From: Bradyrhizobiaceae bacterium
Lineage (GTDB): Bacteria; Bacteroidota; Ignavibacteria; Kapaibacteriales; Kapaibacteriaceae
Assembly: GCA_024103135.1 (NCBI GenBank)
Contig: JAGFIZ010000051.1
Location: forward strand, 28,258 to 92,257
DNA length: 64,000 bases
Direction of reading: 5' to 3'
This document shows, piece after piece, positions 43,998 to 52,603 of the stretch (the first letter of the stretch is position 1; each line of letters begins with the position of its first letter). The position numbers and the translations under genes are program-made. Below the pieces are notes generated by a model. The model was given only the letters and a program-made list of their open reading frames with translations. It did no database searches and was not told the DNA's origin.

Positions 43998-45907
43998 AGC
44001 ACAAGCTCCGATACAAGACGCATCATGGTGCCCGGCATGGGGTAACCGCGCACTACGGCATACCGGACATCAAACAGGTTGTCGATGCGGAGTTGCAGAT
44101 TCAACGTTGAGCTCCTTGCATGAATCGTTGTACCAAGAACAGCATTCACAAGGTGGTAGGGGGCTAGGAGACTCGTGGCTTCACCGCCGGCTTGCGCATA
44201 GCGGAAGCCCGTGTATGACCATTCGAGTCGTCCCATCACGTCAGTCTCTTTCCATTGCACATGTGCCGAGATCATCTCTGAAGGAACATACACGATTGGC
44301 GTACCATCAATCCCTGCCCTTCCGGAATAGTCACGAACGTCTTGCACGGTATAGCTCCACGATGCCGTGAATCTTTCGTTCCAGGCATGAGCCGTACTTC
44401 CAAATTCCAATCCAAGACTGCGAGCACTGCCGATGTTCATGGCGCTGGTGACCATGGGGCTTACCGGAACACTGACGATCAGATTGGTGAGCGTGGATGC
44501 AAACATGCTGGCATCCGCCACTAACCACTCGAATTGTCGCCAATGTATACCAATGGACGTCATCACCGTGCGCTCTGGCTTCAAGTGAATGTTGCCGTAG
44601 TTGAGGAAGTAGAGTTCGGAGAAGGCAGGCGGACGAAAGCCAGTCCCTAGGTGACCACGCAAGGTGAGTTGTGGACGGACCAGCCACGCTGCACCTACAC
44701 CACCGGAGAGCGCGCCACCAACGTCACCATACACGTCGGCTCGTGCAGACGCAACGGCTGACACGTGTTCTGACTGCCACTCGGCACGATAGCCGAGACC
44801 GATTTGCTGACGATGCACATAGTCTCCCGCCTCGGCTTGTAGGAACGTACCTCGCAGGTCTGCAAAGCCATACTGTGCCTTGATCGTATGGTTGATGGTT
44901 GTGGAGTGAACATGCATTGTCGCATACCCAGCACAATCACGAGCAAGGAATCGAGCGTCAATACCACTGGTGCCGGTGATGGTCGCGTCAGGATCGGCAT
45001 AGCGTTGATCCAAGTACCGCATCGCCACATCAGCACGAAGCGTAAGCGCCGAGGTGTTAACGATTGCTCTCCCTGCTGTACCAAGTACGTCCACCTCATC
45101 AAACGCTGCTCGTGTTTGTGGAATGACATCGGGGACAACGGCGCCCGGGACGCCTCTTGAAGTTTGTCGTGCAATCATGGTTAGTCGTGTGCTATGTGGA
45201 CCCTCTGCACGAACGAACATACTTGCACTGCGTACCGAACCATTCTTTCTGTTGATTGGAATCAGCGTACCGTCAACTTCCTGTTCGTACTCATAGGATC
45301 CATCGGAAGCATACATCTCTGCACCGCCACCAACGGCAAACTCGTCGGCATTCCATGCGCCTACCAAAGCCCCCTTCCAGCTATTGAACGAAGCACTGCT
45401 GGCTTGAAGACGCAGGCCCGTTTGTGGAATGCCAAGGCGAATGTCAACGCATCCCGTCATCGCATTTGCACCATTCACAGCACCTAACGCGCCACGTTGA
45501 ACATCAATGCGCTTGATCATTGCCATTGGGATCGTTGCAACATCGACCATTCCGGACTGCACGGTGTTGAGTTGGATACCATCCAACAGGACAAGCGTCT
45601 GTGCCGCAGAACCACCACGCACGGAGACAGCAGCGAGTCCGCCCAGACCACCATACTGCCGCACAAACAATCCCGGCACGTCACTCAACGATTCTTGAAG
45701 TTGGTAGGGGGCTTTGGCACGCAGCTCCTGAGCTGTGAGCACCGTACGATCTATTGCCGAACGTGCAAGGTCGATGGTATCTGCCGTAGCCGTAACCTCG
45801 ACCGGTGGCTTGACGATACCGCGCGACGTATCGGCGTCCTGTGCAGACGTCAGTCCGGCAAAAGCCATGATCAAGAACACTAGTGTAGGTATCCGCCAGC
45901 GGTGCAT
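43994..45907 (-). CDS. TonB-dependent outer-membrane receptor, BtuB-like
   Basis: The ATG at 45907 gives 637 residues with a signal peptide (MHRWRIPTLVFLIMAFAGLT ... AQ). A plug domain (about 40-150) contains LSDVPGLFVRQYGGLG, VSVRGGSAAQTLVLLDGIQL and IKRIDVQRGALGAVNGANA, the pattern of BtuB-type receptors. A 22-strand barrel follows with the Ton-linked end RYAVVRGYPMPGTMMRLVSE. It probably imports cobalamin or a related corrinoid, based on similarity and the propeller partner. The 115-base region to the divergent cytochrome gene is too short for a cobalamin riboswitch, and none was seen. Confidence 0.85.
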   Translation of the reverse strand: MHRWRIPTLVFLIMAFAGLTSAQDADTSRGIVKPPVEVTATADTIDLARSAIDRTVLTAQELRAKAPYQLQESLSDVPGLFVRQYGGLGGLAAVSVRGGSAAQTLVLLDGIQLNTVQSGMVDVATIPMAMIKRIDVQRGALGAVNGANAMTGCVDIRLGIPQTGLRLQASSASFNSWKGALVGAWNADEFAVGGGAEMYASDGSYEYEQEVDGTLIPINRKNGSVRSASMFVRAEGPHSTRLTMIARQTSRGVPGAVVPDVIPQTRAAFDEVDVLGTAGRAIVNTSALTLRADVAMRYLDQRYADPDATITGTSGIDARFLARDCAGYATMHVHSTTINHTIKAQYGFADLRGTFLQAEAGDYVHRQQIGLGYRAEWQSEHVSAVASARADVYGDVGGALSGGVGAAWLVRPQLTLRGHLGTGFRPPAFSELYFLNYGNIHLKPERTVMTSIGIHWRQFEWLVADASMFASTLTNLIVSVPVSPMVTSAMNIGSARSLGLEFGSTAHAWNERFTASWSYTVQDVRDYSGRAGIDGTPIVYVPSEMISAHVQWKETDVMGRLEWSYTGFRYAQAGGEATSLLAPYHLVNAVLGTTIHARSSTLNLQLRIDNLFDVRYAVVRGYPMPGTMMRLVSELVL

Positions 45908-46022
45908 ATCGGTGCAAACTACGGTAGGGATCACGTACTAAAGTTTACTGTATGAATTTCGGTGTTTCTGACTGAAATTGCTTGGTCGGGGGTAACAATC
46001 ATTTTCACAATTGGAGGATCGG

Positions 46023-47240
46023 ATGAAGAAAGTCCTTAAATGGGTCCTGCTTGCTGTACTCGTTGTGGTGGTTATCGCAGGTGGCTTTGCTGCCTACATT
46101 GCCATGTCTGGCATGCCAACGTACGATACACAGAAAATCAACCTCAAGGTTGAGGCGACACCAGAACGTGTAGCACATGGTAGAGATCTTGCCATGTCAC
46201 TTTGTGCTGCGTGCCACCTGAATCAAAACACTGGTGTGCTGAGTGGTACCCAAATGCTGGACATGCCTGAAGCATTTGGTACTGCATACTCGAAGAACAT
46301 CACACAACATCCGACCAAGGGCATTGGGAAGTGGACGGATGGCGACATTGCCTGGTTATTGCGAACAGGCATCCATCCACACACCGGTTCATACGTCCCA
46401 CCATGGATGATCAAGCTTCCTCGCATGTCTGATGAAGACCTGTATTCCATCATTGCATGGTTGCGGAGCGACGATCCGCTGCTCGCACCATCGGCTGCGG
46501 ACAACGTGCCAAGTGAACCAACCTTCCTTGCAAAGATGCTTGTGCACATGGTGTTCAAGCCTTACGACTATCCAAGTAAACCAATACCACAACCCGACAC
46601 GACCAACACCACGCAGTACGGCAAGTACCTTGTTACAGCAGTGTATGATTGCTATGGATGTCACCTGAATGACTTTGCCGACCAGGATGCCAATGATCCA
46701 GAGAAGAGTAAAGGATATTGCGCTGGTGGTAACGCCATGAAGGATGCAGCAGGCAACACCGTACATAGTGCCAACATCACACCAGATAAGGCAACGGGTA
46801 TCGGATCGTGGTCACGTGATGAATTTGTGCAGACAATGAAGTCAGGCATTACACCAAAAGGACACGTCATGCGCTTCCCTATGGGCCGTATGACGAAGCT
46901 CAGCGACCATGCACTGGGAAGTATGTACGACTACTTGCACACCATACCAGCAATCTCCCATGCTGTTGAACGTGCCGCTCCAACTGGTCCATGGAAATCG
47001 CAAGGCGAGAAACTCTTCGATAAGTATGCCTGCTCCACCTGTCACTCAAAGACCGGGAAGGGACATGCAAACCTCCTTGCAGCAAACTCCAAGTATCCTG
47101 CCGATAGTGTGTTGTATGATGTGATCAGAAACCCACTTCGGTATAACCCTGACTCCTACATGCCACACTTCGGGACCACCATCCCCGATGCAGACCTTGC
47201 CGTACTAGCTCAACATGTTCGCACGCTATGCAACAAGTAG
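46023..47240 (+). CDS. Membrane-anchored three-haem cytochrome c
   Basis: The ATG at 46023 follows a GGAGGATCGG site and gives 405 residues. An N-terminal helix (about 5-28) is probably an uncleaved anchor. Three class I haem motifs lie at CAACH 61-65, CYGCH 210-214 and CSTCH 337-341, each in its own domain, with internally similar segments NITQHPTKGIGKW and NITPDKATGIGSW. The layout resembles the three-haem subunits of periplasmic alcohol/gluconate dehydrogenases or electron-shuttle cytochromes. It may pass electrons to or from the molybdoenzyme encoded nearby, but this is inference. Divergent from btuB-like. Confidence 0.9.
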   Translation: MKKVLKWVLLAVLVVVVIAGGFAAYIAMSGMPTYDTQKINLKVEATPERVAHGRDLAMSLCAACHLNQNTGVLSGTQMLDMPEAFGTAYSKNITQHPTKGIGKWTDGDIAWLLRTGIHPHTGSYVPPWMIKLPRMSDEDLYSIIAWLRSDDPLLAPSAADNVPSEPTFLAKMLVHMVFKPYDYPSKPIPQPDTTNTTQYGKYLVTAVYDCYGCHLNDFADQDANDPEKSKGYCAGGNAMKDAAGNTVHSANITPDKATGIGSWSRDEFVQTMKSGITPKGHVMRFPMGRMTKLSDHALGSMYDYLHTIPAISHAVERAAPTGPWKSQGEKLFDKYACSTCHSKTGKGHANLLAANSKYPADSVLYDVIRNPLRYNPDSYMPHFGTTIPDADLAVLAQHVRTLCNK

Positions 47241-47253
47241 TAGGAGCGGGTAA

Positions 47254-47292
47254 GGGTAAAGACAACGGGTAAAGACAACGGGCAAAGACAAG
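47254..47292 (+). repeat. Three 13-base tandem repeats (GGGTAAAGACAAC)
   Basis: Two exact copies of GGGTAAAGACAAC and a third with two changes lie between the convergent cytochrome and D15-type genes, 14 bases after the cytochrome stop. No stem-loop terminator was seen in this 105-base gap. Confidence 0.9.
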
Positions 47293-47345
47293 GGACAAGG
47301 GGCTAGGTACCTGCTTGGTGCTTTACTGATTGCACATTGATTGTT

Positions 47346-48497
47346 CTAAAAGGCCTCGGCGAATGTGACGTACAGACCTGTACCCCACTCGCTGAGGCCT
47401 ATGTCTATGCGCCCTATCAAGCCCCCTTCCGAATCCAGATAGGCACGCAATCCAGCTCCGCCTGATACCTTGGTATGAGCAAAGCGGTGCGCACCAACAC
47501 TTGGTGCTACGTCGCCAACACCAAGGAACACAGCAGCACCAACTACCCAGAAGAGTTTCGTCCGCATTTCGATCTGTGCTGCAATAGCCGATCTGTCTAC
47601 ATACCTGCCTGCGAGCATTCCACGCATGCGATCGGAACCACCGTAGGTTGGCATATCGTAGAACGGTGCATCACCAAAGGTTGCATCCCATACAACCTGT
47701 CCACCCAGCACTGTTGGATGATCACCGATATAGAATCCGTAGAACTTTCGCAGGTCGACGAAGCATCGTGTGTAATCGAACGTACTACCTAATGCATTCA
47801 GGTAGCGTACAGTTCGAACTTCCGCATACTCATTCTTTGCCGTGAAGTATGGGTTATCTCGATTGTCGAATGTGAGTACCATTCCTAGGCCGACGCCCGT
47901 ACCACCATTCCAACCGGTGGGAGGCGCAGAAGGAGCAGGAGGCAGAACGTCGGACTGCATCATCGAATTCAGGTAGTCAAAGCGAGCACCTACCGAAAGG
48001 CCTTGTCCTTCATCCGTTTGGACGATGCGATGCAGGTACGACAACTCCGTTCGCACGTAGTCCGGTCTAAACCACACCTCGTTGTCTTGCAAGGAGTACG
48101 GTCCGAGTCCGTAGAACCTATACGGCATTCGCTCATACGAAACCACGCCACTCACCTTGGAGCGAAGTCTGTTGAAGTAGAGATCAAATTTTGCTGCAGC
48201 TTTAAACTGCTGAAGCTGTGTAACAGCAAGACCCAGACTCAGCGTACTTGCTCGTCTGTTCATCACTTGCCGGTCATCAAGATGCATGGTCAACGCGCCA
48301 GCCACACCAAGCTTGATCTTCGTCTCAGGCGCGTAGGACAGGTACGGTACACCCGCAAGACCAATCTTGTCCGCACTATCCTGTGACTCTTGCGCTCTCG
48401 CGCTACCACTCCAGGCAACGCACCACCACAGGCATGCACATGCAACACGTCGGACCCATACAAGTGACGAATCCCGACACCCTATCCCCTTCTGCAT
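47346..48497 (-). CDS. BamA/D15-type outer-membrane barrel protein (surface antigen)
   Basis: The 383-residue protein has a signal peptide (MQKGIGCRDSSLVWVRRVAC ... SARAQ) and a 16-strand Omp85-type barrel without POTRA domains. Signature pieces are YERMPYRFYGLGPYS, GVGLGMVLTFDNRDNPYF, and MPTYGGSDRMRGMLAGRYVD, which holds the RGxxxGRY lid-loop motif. Barrel-only members occur with enzymes or as outer-membrane assembly factors; the substrate is unknown. It starts 99 bases after the Moco operon and could be its last gene. Confidence 0.82.
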   Translation of the reverse strand: MQKGIGCRDSSLVWVRRVACACLWWCVAWSGSARAQESQDSADKIGLAGVPYLSYAPETKIKLGVAGALTMHLDDRQVMNRRASTLSLGLAVTQLQQFKAAAKFDLYFNRLRSKVSGVVSYERMPYRFYGLGPYSLQDNEVWFRPDYVRTELSYLHRIVQTDEGQGLSVGARFDYLNSMMQSDVLPPAPSAPPTGWNGGTGVGLGMVLTFDNRDNPYFTAKNEYAEVRTVRYLNALGSTFDYTRCFVDLRKFYGFYIGDHPTVLGGQVVWDATFGDAPFYDMPTYGGSDRMRGMLAGRYVDRSAIAAQIEMRTKLFWVVGAAVFLGVGDVAPSVGAHRFAHTKVSGGAGLRAYLDSEGGLIGRIDIGLSEWGTGLYVTFAEAF

Positions 48498-48596
48498 CGT
48501 GCAAGTTACGGTACCAGAACCAGAGGGAGATGCAGAAGTGGATGGACGAGCGTAATCGGTTTACAAGCCACACGACTACTACTGTCCTCGATGCCG

Positions 48597-49520
48597 TTAC
48601 GACTCTGTCCGCTTGTGCTGCCGGCCTAGCATCATTGGGTAGGCGTGAAACAAAGCTGGAAAGATTGCATCCATCGACTCTTCGGCGCCGCGAGTAGAAC
48701 CAGGCAATGCAAGAATGATGGTGTTGCCGATAACACCAGCAACACTGCGACTAAGCATGGAATAGGGTGTTCGTTCCTGACCAAATGACCTAATGGCCTC
48801 CTCCACACCTGGCAACGTCCTCTCGAGAATTGGCAAGACTGCCTCTGGCGTTCTGTCTCGCGGCGACAATCCAGTTCCACCAGTGATTATGACAAGTTGC
48901 GCACCTTTGCTGCAAAGATCGAGTACCGTCTTGACAATAATCGACTCTTCGTCTGGAACGATTCCGTAGTGAAAAACCTCGACTCCGTGACTTGTGAGCT
49001 TGTCCTTTATCGCCTTTCCCGAACTGTCCTCTTTAACACCACTCGAGACAGAATCCGAACTAACGACAACTGCAGCCATCAGGCCGACGGGTGGAGTGTC
49101 AGCAAAGGACGTCTTGCCGCCTTTCTTCTTGACCAACTGCACATCGGTGATCTTCAGGTGCTTGTCGATTGGTTTGAGCATGTCATACATGGTTAGTGCT
49201 GCAATCATCGCACCATGCATTGCTTCGACTTCTACACCCGTTCGATAGATCGCCGCAACCTCTACGTCAATGTCGATGGTCAAGTCGGTTAACCGATAGT
49301 CAACGGAACAGTGTTGTAACGGAATTGGATGACAATCTGGAATGACATTACTGGTATGCTTCACCGCAAGCATTGCAGACGCTCTAGCAAACTCCAATAC
49401 ATTTCCTTTTGGAACAGTATGTTCGACAATGGCTCGAATGGTGTCAGGAGTGCTTGCAACGACCGTTGCACGGGCATGAGCACGTCTGTGAGTCACGATC
49501 TTTCTTGTAATGTCTACCAT
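48597..49520 (-). CDS. moaCB: Bifunctional molybdenum cofactor protein MoaC-MogA fusion
   Basis: The 307-residue protein fuses two Moco enzymes. Residues 1 to about 145 are MoaC (MVDITRKIVTHRRAHARATV, HPIPLQHCSVDY, EVEAMHGAMIAALTMYDMLK with the catalytic Asp/Lys region DKHLKI). Residues about 150-307 are MogA/MoaB (MAAVVVSSDSVSSGVKEDSS, ITGGTGLSPRDRTPEA). MoaC forms cyclic pyranopterin monophosphate from the MoaA product; MogA adenylylates molybdopterin before metal insertion. The fusion is known in some bacteria. It is the last gene of the operon. Confidence 0.93.
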   Translation of the reverse strand: MVDITRKIVTHRRAHARATVVASTPDTIRAIVEHTVPKGNVLEFARASAMLAVKHTSNVIPDCHPIPLQHCSVDYRLTDLTIDIDVEVAAIYRTGVEVEAMHGAMIAALTMYDMLKPIDKHLKITDVQLVKKKGGKTSFADTPPVGLMAAVVVSSDSVSSGVKEDSSGKAIKDKLTSHGVEVFHYGIVPDEESIIVKTVLDLCSKGAQLVIITGGTGLSPRDRTPEAVLPILERTLPGVEEAIRSFGQERTPYSMLSRSVAGVIGNTIILALPGSTRGAEESMDAIFPALFHAYPMMLGRQHKRTES

Positions 49521-49529
49521 AGCACTACC

Positions 49530-49970
49530 TCATGCTCCTTTGTTTTTCTTCCAGATTGAGCTTCCTGCATCTTTCAGTTCCTTGCCCCAAATCGGTACTG
49601 TTTTTTTTATCAACTCTACTAGTTCATGAACTGATTCTTGGGCTGCCTTGCGATGAGGTGAACTTGACATTACGACAAGTGATATTCCACCAACCGGGAC
49701 AAGCCCAAGACTATGTAGCACGTGAAGACAGGTTAACCCGTACTTCCCGATCAAATACTCACGGGCTTCACTTATTGCTTCGACTGCCATTGTTGAATAT
49801 GCAGAGTACTCAATCGACGTTGTCACGCCATTCTCGTCAACGTCCGATCTCACTTGTCCAAGGAAAAGACTATGTGCGCCAATTCCCGTCTTCCTTGAAT
49901 GGGCATCGATCATGTGCGCTATATGATCGGCAGTAATCGGGCCGTCTACGAAATATTTGTCAGTCTTCAT
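49530..49970 (-). CDS. moaE: Molybdopterin synthase catalytic subunit
   Basis: The ATG at 49970 (AAGGGG upstream) gives 146 residues; an ATG at 50000 is possible but overlaps moeB more. MoaE signatures include GAHSLFLGQVRSD, YSTMAVEAI, HSLGLVPVGGISLVVM, SSPHRKAAQESVHELVELIK and the catalytic lysine region KKTVPIWGKEL. With thiocarboxylated MoaD it inserts the dithiolene sulfurs into precursor Z. Immediately before moaCB, overlapping the moeB end by 11 bases. Confidence 0.94.
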   Translation of the reverse strand: MKTDKYFVDGPITADHIAHMIDAHSRKTGIGAHSLFLGQVRSDVDENGVTTSIEYSAYSTMAVEAISEAREYLIGKYGLTCLHVLHSLGLVPVGGISLVVMSSSPHRKAAQESVHELVELIKKTVPIWGKELKDAGSSIWKKNKGA

Positions 49971-51036
49971 GCGAGCATCCCCTTGCTTTGATTTCAGCAT
50001 TTAACGCTGGGATGCCACCGATAAGGCTCGCGCACCGTCCTTCAGGGTAGCGCTTGCTATAGTCTTTGCAAGCCGTGGCGCTTCTCTTACCCTGCGCACA
50101 CCCGAACACCACGACCTTGTTGAGGTGATCTCTATTACCATCGTTCACACTCTCCATCAGCAATGTGTTCTCCCAGAGTGATCGTGGTTGTTCTATCACT
50201 TGTCGTACATCCACTAGAACGGCCTCTCCGTCATCTAGTAGCTGGAGTGCCTCACGTGGAGTGACGTGATCAACCTCCAGCTCTGTTCCGAGCTGTTTAC
50301 TTTCAACTATATGCTGTTTCTCGACGACGTGATGAGTCTTCGGCAAGGCAAGGTCAAACTGATTGTTACCAAGCAGGTCAAAGGCGGACAATACGCCTGT
50401 CCGAGGTTTACCAATCCCTGCGAGCAGCTTAATCGTCTCCAGTGCCATGTAGCAGCCGACAATGCCCGTTACTGGGCCTAAGACACCATCAAGTGAGCAT
50501 GCAACACTGCCTCGGGAACTGCCAACCGGAAACGCTGCACGGAAGTCTCCATCGTCGGCAGTAAACACAGCTAACTGAGCCGACCCACGATAGATAGAGC
50601 CATACACCAATGGTGTATGAGTTTCACAGCATACGTCGTTCAACAGTAACGTTGCTTCGATATCGTCGGTTGCATCGAGTACAACATCAGCATCGGAAAT
50701 CAAGGTCCTAACAGTAGACTCACTTATGCGTTCCGCGACGGACCTAACTCGTACGTCAGGATAGCGGCACTCAAGCTCACGGGCTGCAGCAGCCACCTTA
50801 TGTTGTCCAACATCTCGTATGTCAAACAGCAATTGTCTGTGAAGATTTGAAACTCCTACAACATCGTGATCAACCAAGGTGAGTCGGCCGACACCTGCTG
50901 CAGCTAGATACTGCGAAGCCGGACATCCTAGGCCACCCATCCCGACAATGACAACATGCGCGTTGAGTAGCTTTAACTGCCCCTCCTCTCCAAAGCCAGG
51001 CAGAGAAGTCTGAGCCATGTATCGTAGTTCATCCAT
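49960..51036 (-). CDS. moeB: MoeB/ThiF-type adenylyltransferase with rhodanese domain
   Basis: The ATG at 51036, one base after the moaD stop, gives 358 residues. The N-terminal two-thirds are E1-like: YLAAAGVGRLTLVDHDVVGV after GMGGLGCPASQ, and DATDDIEATLLLNDVCCETH. The C-terminal rhodanese domain (about 265-350) has a catalytic Cys in VVVFGCAQGKRSATACKDYS. It adenylylates the MoaD C-terminal Gly and may also deliver sulfur. The paired CxxC zinc motifs of E. coli MoeB are not visible; the region reads FRAAFPVGSSRGSVACS. Confidence 0.9.
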   Translation of the reverse strand: MDELRYMAQTSLPGFGEEGQLKLLNAHVVIVGMGGLGCPASQYLAAAGVGRLTLVDHDVVGVSNLHRQLLFDIRDVGQHKVAAAARELECRYPDVRVRSVAERISESTVRTLISDADVVLDATDDIEATLLLNDVCCETHTPLVYGSIYRGSAQLAVFTADDGDFRAAFPVGSSRGSVACSLDGVLGPVTGIVGCYMALETIKLLAGIGKPRTGVLSAFDLLGNNQFDLALPKTHHVVEKQHIVESKQLGTELEVDHVTPREALQLLDDGEAVLVDVRQVIEQPRSLWENTLLMESVNDGNRDHLNKVVVFGCAQGKRSATACKDYSKRYPEGRCASLIGGIPALNAEIKARGCSHED

Positions 51037-51037
51037 A

Positions 51038-51268
51038 CTATCCACCAGAAAATGGAGGGAGCAAGGCGATTTCACACTCCCCTTCAATGATGTGTTCTGG
51101 TCCCACGATGACTCTGTTCACCGCAACAGCAAAATCCACTAAACCGAATGCTGGTTGGAGTGATTGGACTGATTGACGCAGTTGCTTGACCGTTTCTACC
51201 CTAGGTACCGACATCATCGGCTCGCCATGAATTTCGGCAAGTTGGGCAAAGAGCATTACCGTTAACAT
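51038..51268 (-). CDS. moaD: Molybdopterin synthase sulfur carrier subunit
   Basis: The 76-residue ubiquitin-like protein starts MLTVMLFAQLAEIHG and ends LLPPFSGG, with the C-terminal GlyGly that becomes a thiocarboxylate. It is the sulfur carrier for MoaE and substrate of the adjacent MoeB. It overlaps the mobA stop by 7 bases. Confidence 0.93.
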   Translation of the reverse strand: MLTVMLFAQLAEIHGEPMMSVPRVETVKQLRQSVQSLQPAFGLVDFAVAVNRVIVGPEHIIEGECEIALLPPFSGG

Positions 51269-51864
51269 AGACTGGCTAGCACTTGTTGATAATCTTCAGG
51301 TGTATTCACATTCGTAAATGGTGAAGACTCGAAATCTGGGCATGAGTCCACACTGATCACATGTACCTTGCTCGACTCCAGCAGCTCAGCAAAGGATTGG
51401 ATCACCACGTCCACTGAGAATAGAACACCATTTCTCAGCCGGCTACTGTATGCTGCAAGCATTGGTTGAACTCTCCCATGTGCGAAAGGAGCAACCACTT
51501 CGATATCATCTTCAGATACGTGAATATTGCCAAGATGCGACGTTACCCACTGTAAGTGTGATGGGCGGACGAATGGCATGTCACATGCTATAGGCACGTA
51601 CCAACTATAGTCGAACATCCGCATCGCAGTCGCCAGCGCCTGCACTGGCCCCTTACCAGGATTGTCATCATCAATATGCGGAACATCGTCCGGAGCTACA
51701 TCAGATCTACCACCCACAACCACAGCGGGAAGGTTGGCTCCGGCTGATGCTTGCAATACTCGTTGAATCATAGTTGTTCCACCTACTGTTAAGTGCGCTT
51801 TGTTCACCCCCATGCGAGAGCTAGTGCCACCAGCCAGTACAACCACAATGACTTGATCGCTCAT
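51262..51864 (-). CDS. mobA: Molybdenum cofactor guanylyltransferase
   Basis: The ATG at 51864 overlaps the transporter stop as ATGA and gives 200 residues with the MobA motif VLAGGTSSRMGVNKAHL and the metal-binding segment YVPIACDMPFVRPSHL. It converts Mo-MPT to Mo-MGD, the bis-MGD precursor required by DMSO-reductase-family enzymes, which suits the molybdoenzyme at the head of this operon. Confidence 0.92.
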   Translation of the reverse strand: MSDQVIVVVLAGGTSSRMGVNKAHLTVGGTTMIQRVLQASAGANLPAVVVGGRSDVAPDDVPHIDDDNPGKGPVQALATAMRMFDYSWYVPIACDMPFVRPSHLQWVTSHLGNIHVSEDDIEVVAPFAHGRVQPMLAAYSSRLRNGVLFSVDVVIQSFAELLESSKVHVISVDSCPDFESSPFTNVNTPEDYQQVLASLC

Positions 51865-52598
51865 GAGATGAACAACTTGATTGACGCAACCAGTAACACA
51901 CAAGCAAGTACCCTACGCAGTATCGTCGGGCTGTACCACCGTGCACCGATGTAGGCACCAACGATGCCGGCAGGGATAGTAACACCAACCACAGAAAGTA
52001 CGCTAACGTCAGTGACCAATGCAGCGTTCCATGCTCCAGCCAAGCCAGCCATCGAGTTCACAACGATATAGAGTGAGCTGATGATTGCCGTCTGCTTTGC
52101 AGTGCTCCACGAAAGCAAGATGAGAGCTGGCGAAAGCAGTACGCCGCCACCAATTCCGAGGATGCCCGACAGCAGTCCGATCACTGCACTAAGAGCCATG
52201 AGCATCCACCACGGTGGGGTTCTGACTACTTCGGTATTGCTTGGTTGTCTCCAGAACATACGCAAAGCAGCAAACACAAGCACAACGCCAAGCATTGGAC
52301 GATATACTCCATCTTGTACGTCAATCGTCCCGCCGATGTAGGCAAACGGCACCGAAGCTGCCAGTAGAACCCCAAGCATCTTCCATGGAATTGGTTGCAT
52401 CCGACCAAATTGAATGAATGCTGACGAGGCAACAAAGCAGTTCAGAATGAGTGCAATGGTTCTTGACTCGGAATGAGGAATCCCGACTGTAGCCATCACG
52501 GCTAAATACGCGCTGGCTCCACCATGTCCCACACTGGCATACAACAAAGCAGCAATGGGCATAAGGACAAGCAATAGCAGCAGTACATTCGAATCCAT
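51861..52598 (-). CDS. TSUP-family (TauE/SafE) membrane transporter in the Moco operon
   Basis: The 245-residue protein has about eight membrane helices and the TSUP signatures VGHGGASAYLAVMATVGIPH and SGILGIGGGVLLSPALILL. The family moves sulfite, sulfonates and other organic or inorganic anions. It lies between moeA (5-base gap) and mobA (ATGA overlap), within a Moco operon that has no molybdate ABC transporter, so molybdate or the reductase substrate are candidate cargoes; this is inference. Confidence 0.9.
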   Translation of the reverse strand: MDSNVLLLLLVLMPIAALLYASVGHGGASAYLAVMATVGIPHSESRTIALILNCFVASSAFIQFGRMQPIPWKMLGVLLAASVPFAYIGGTIDVQDGVYRPMLGVVLVFAALRMFWRQPSNTEVVRTPPWWMLMALSAVIGLLSGILGIGGGVLLSPALILLSWSTAKQTAIISSLYIVVNSMAGLAGAWNAALVTDVSVLSVVGVTIPAGIVGAYIGARWYSPTILRRVLACVLLVASIKLFIS

Positions 52599-52603
52599 GA
52601 TGT

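Noticed and set aside
45908..46022. Cobalamin riboswitch before the BtuB-like gene
   Set aside because: The gap is 115 bases and holds no conserved B12-box-like sequence; a full riboswitch needs about 200 bases.
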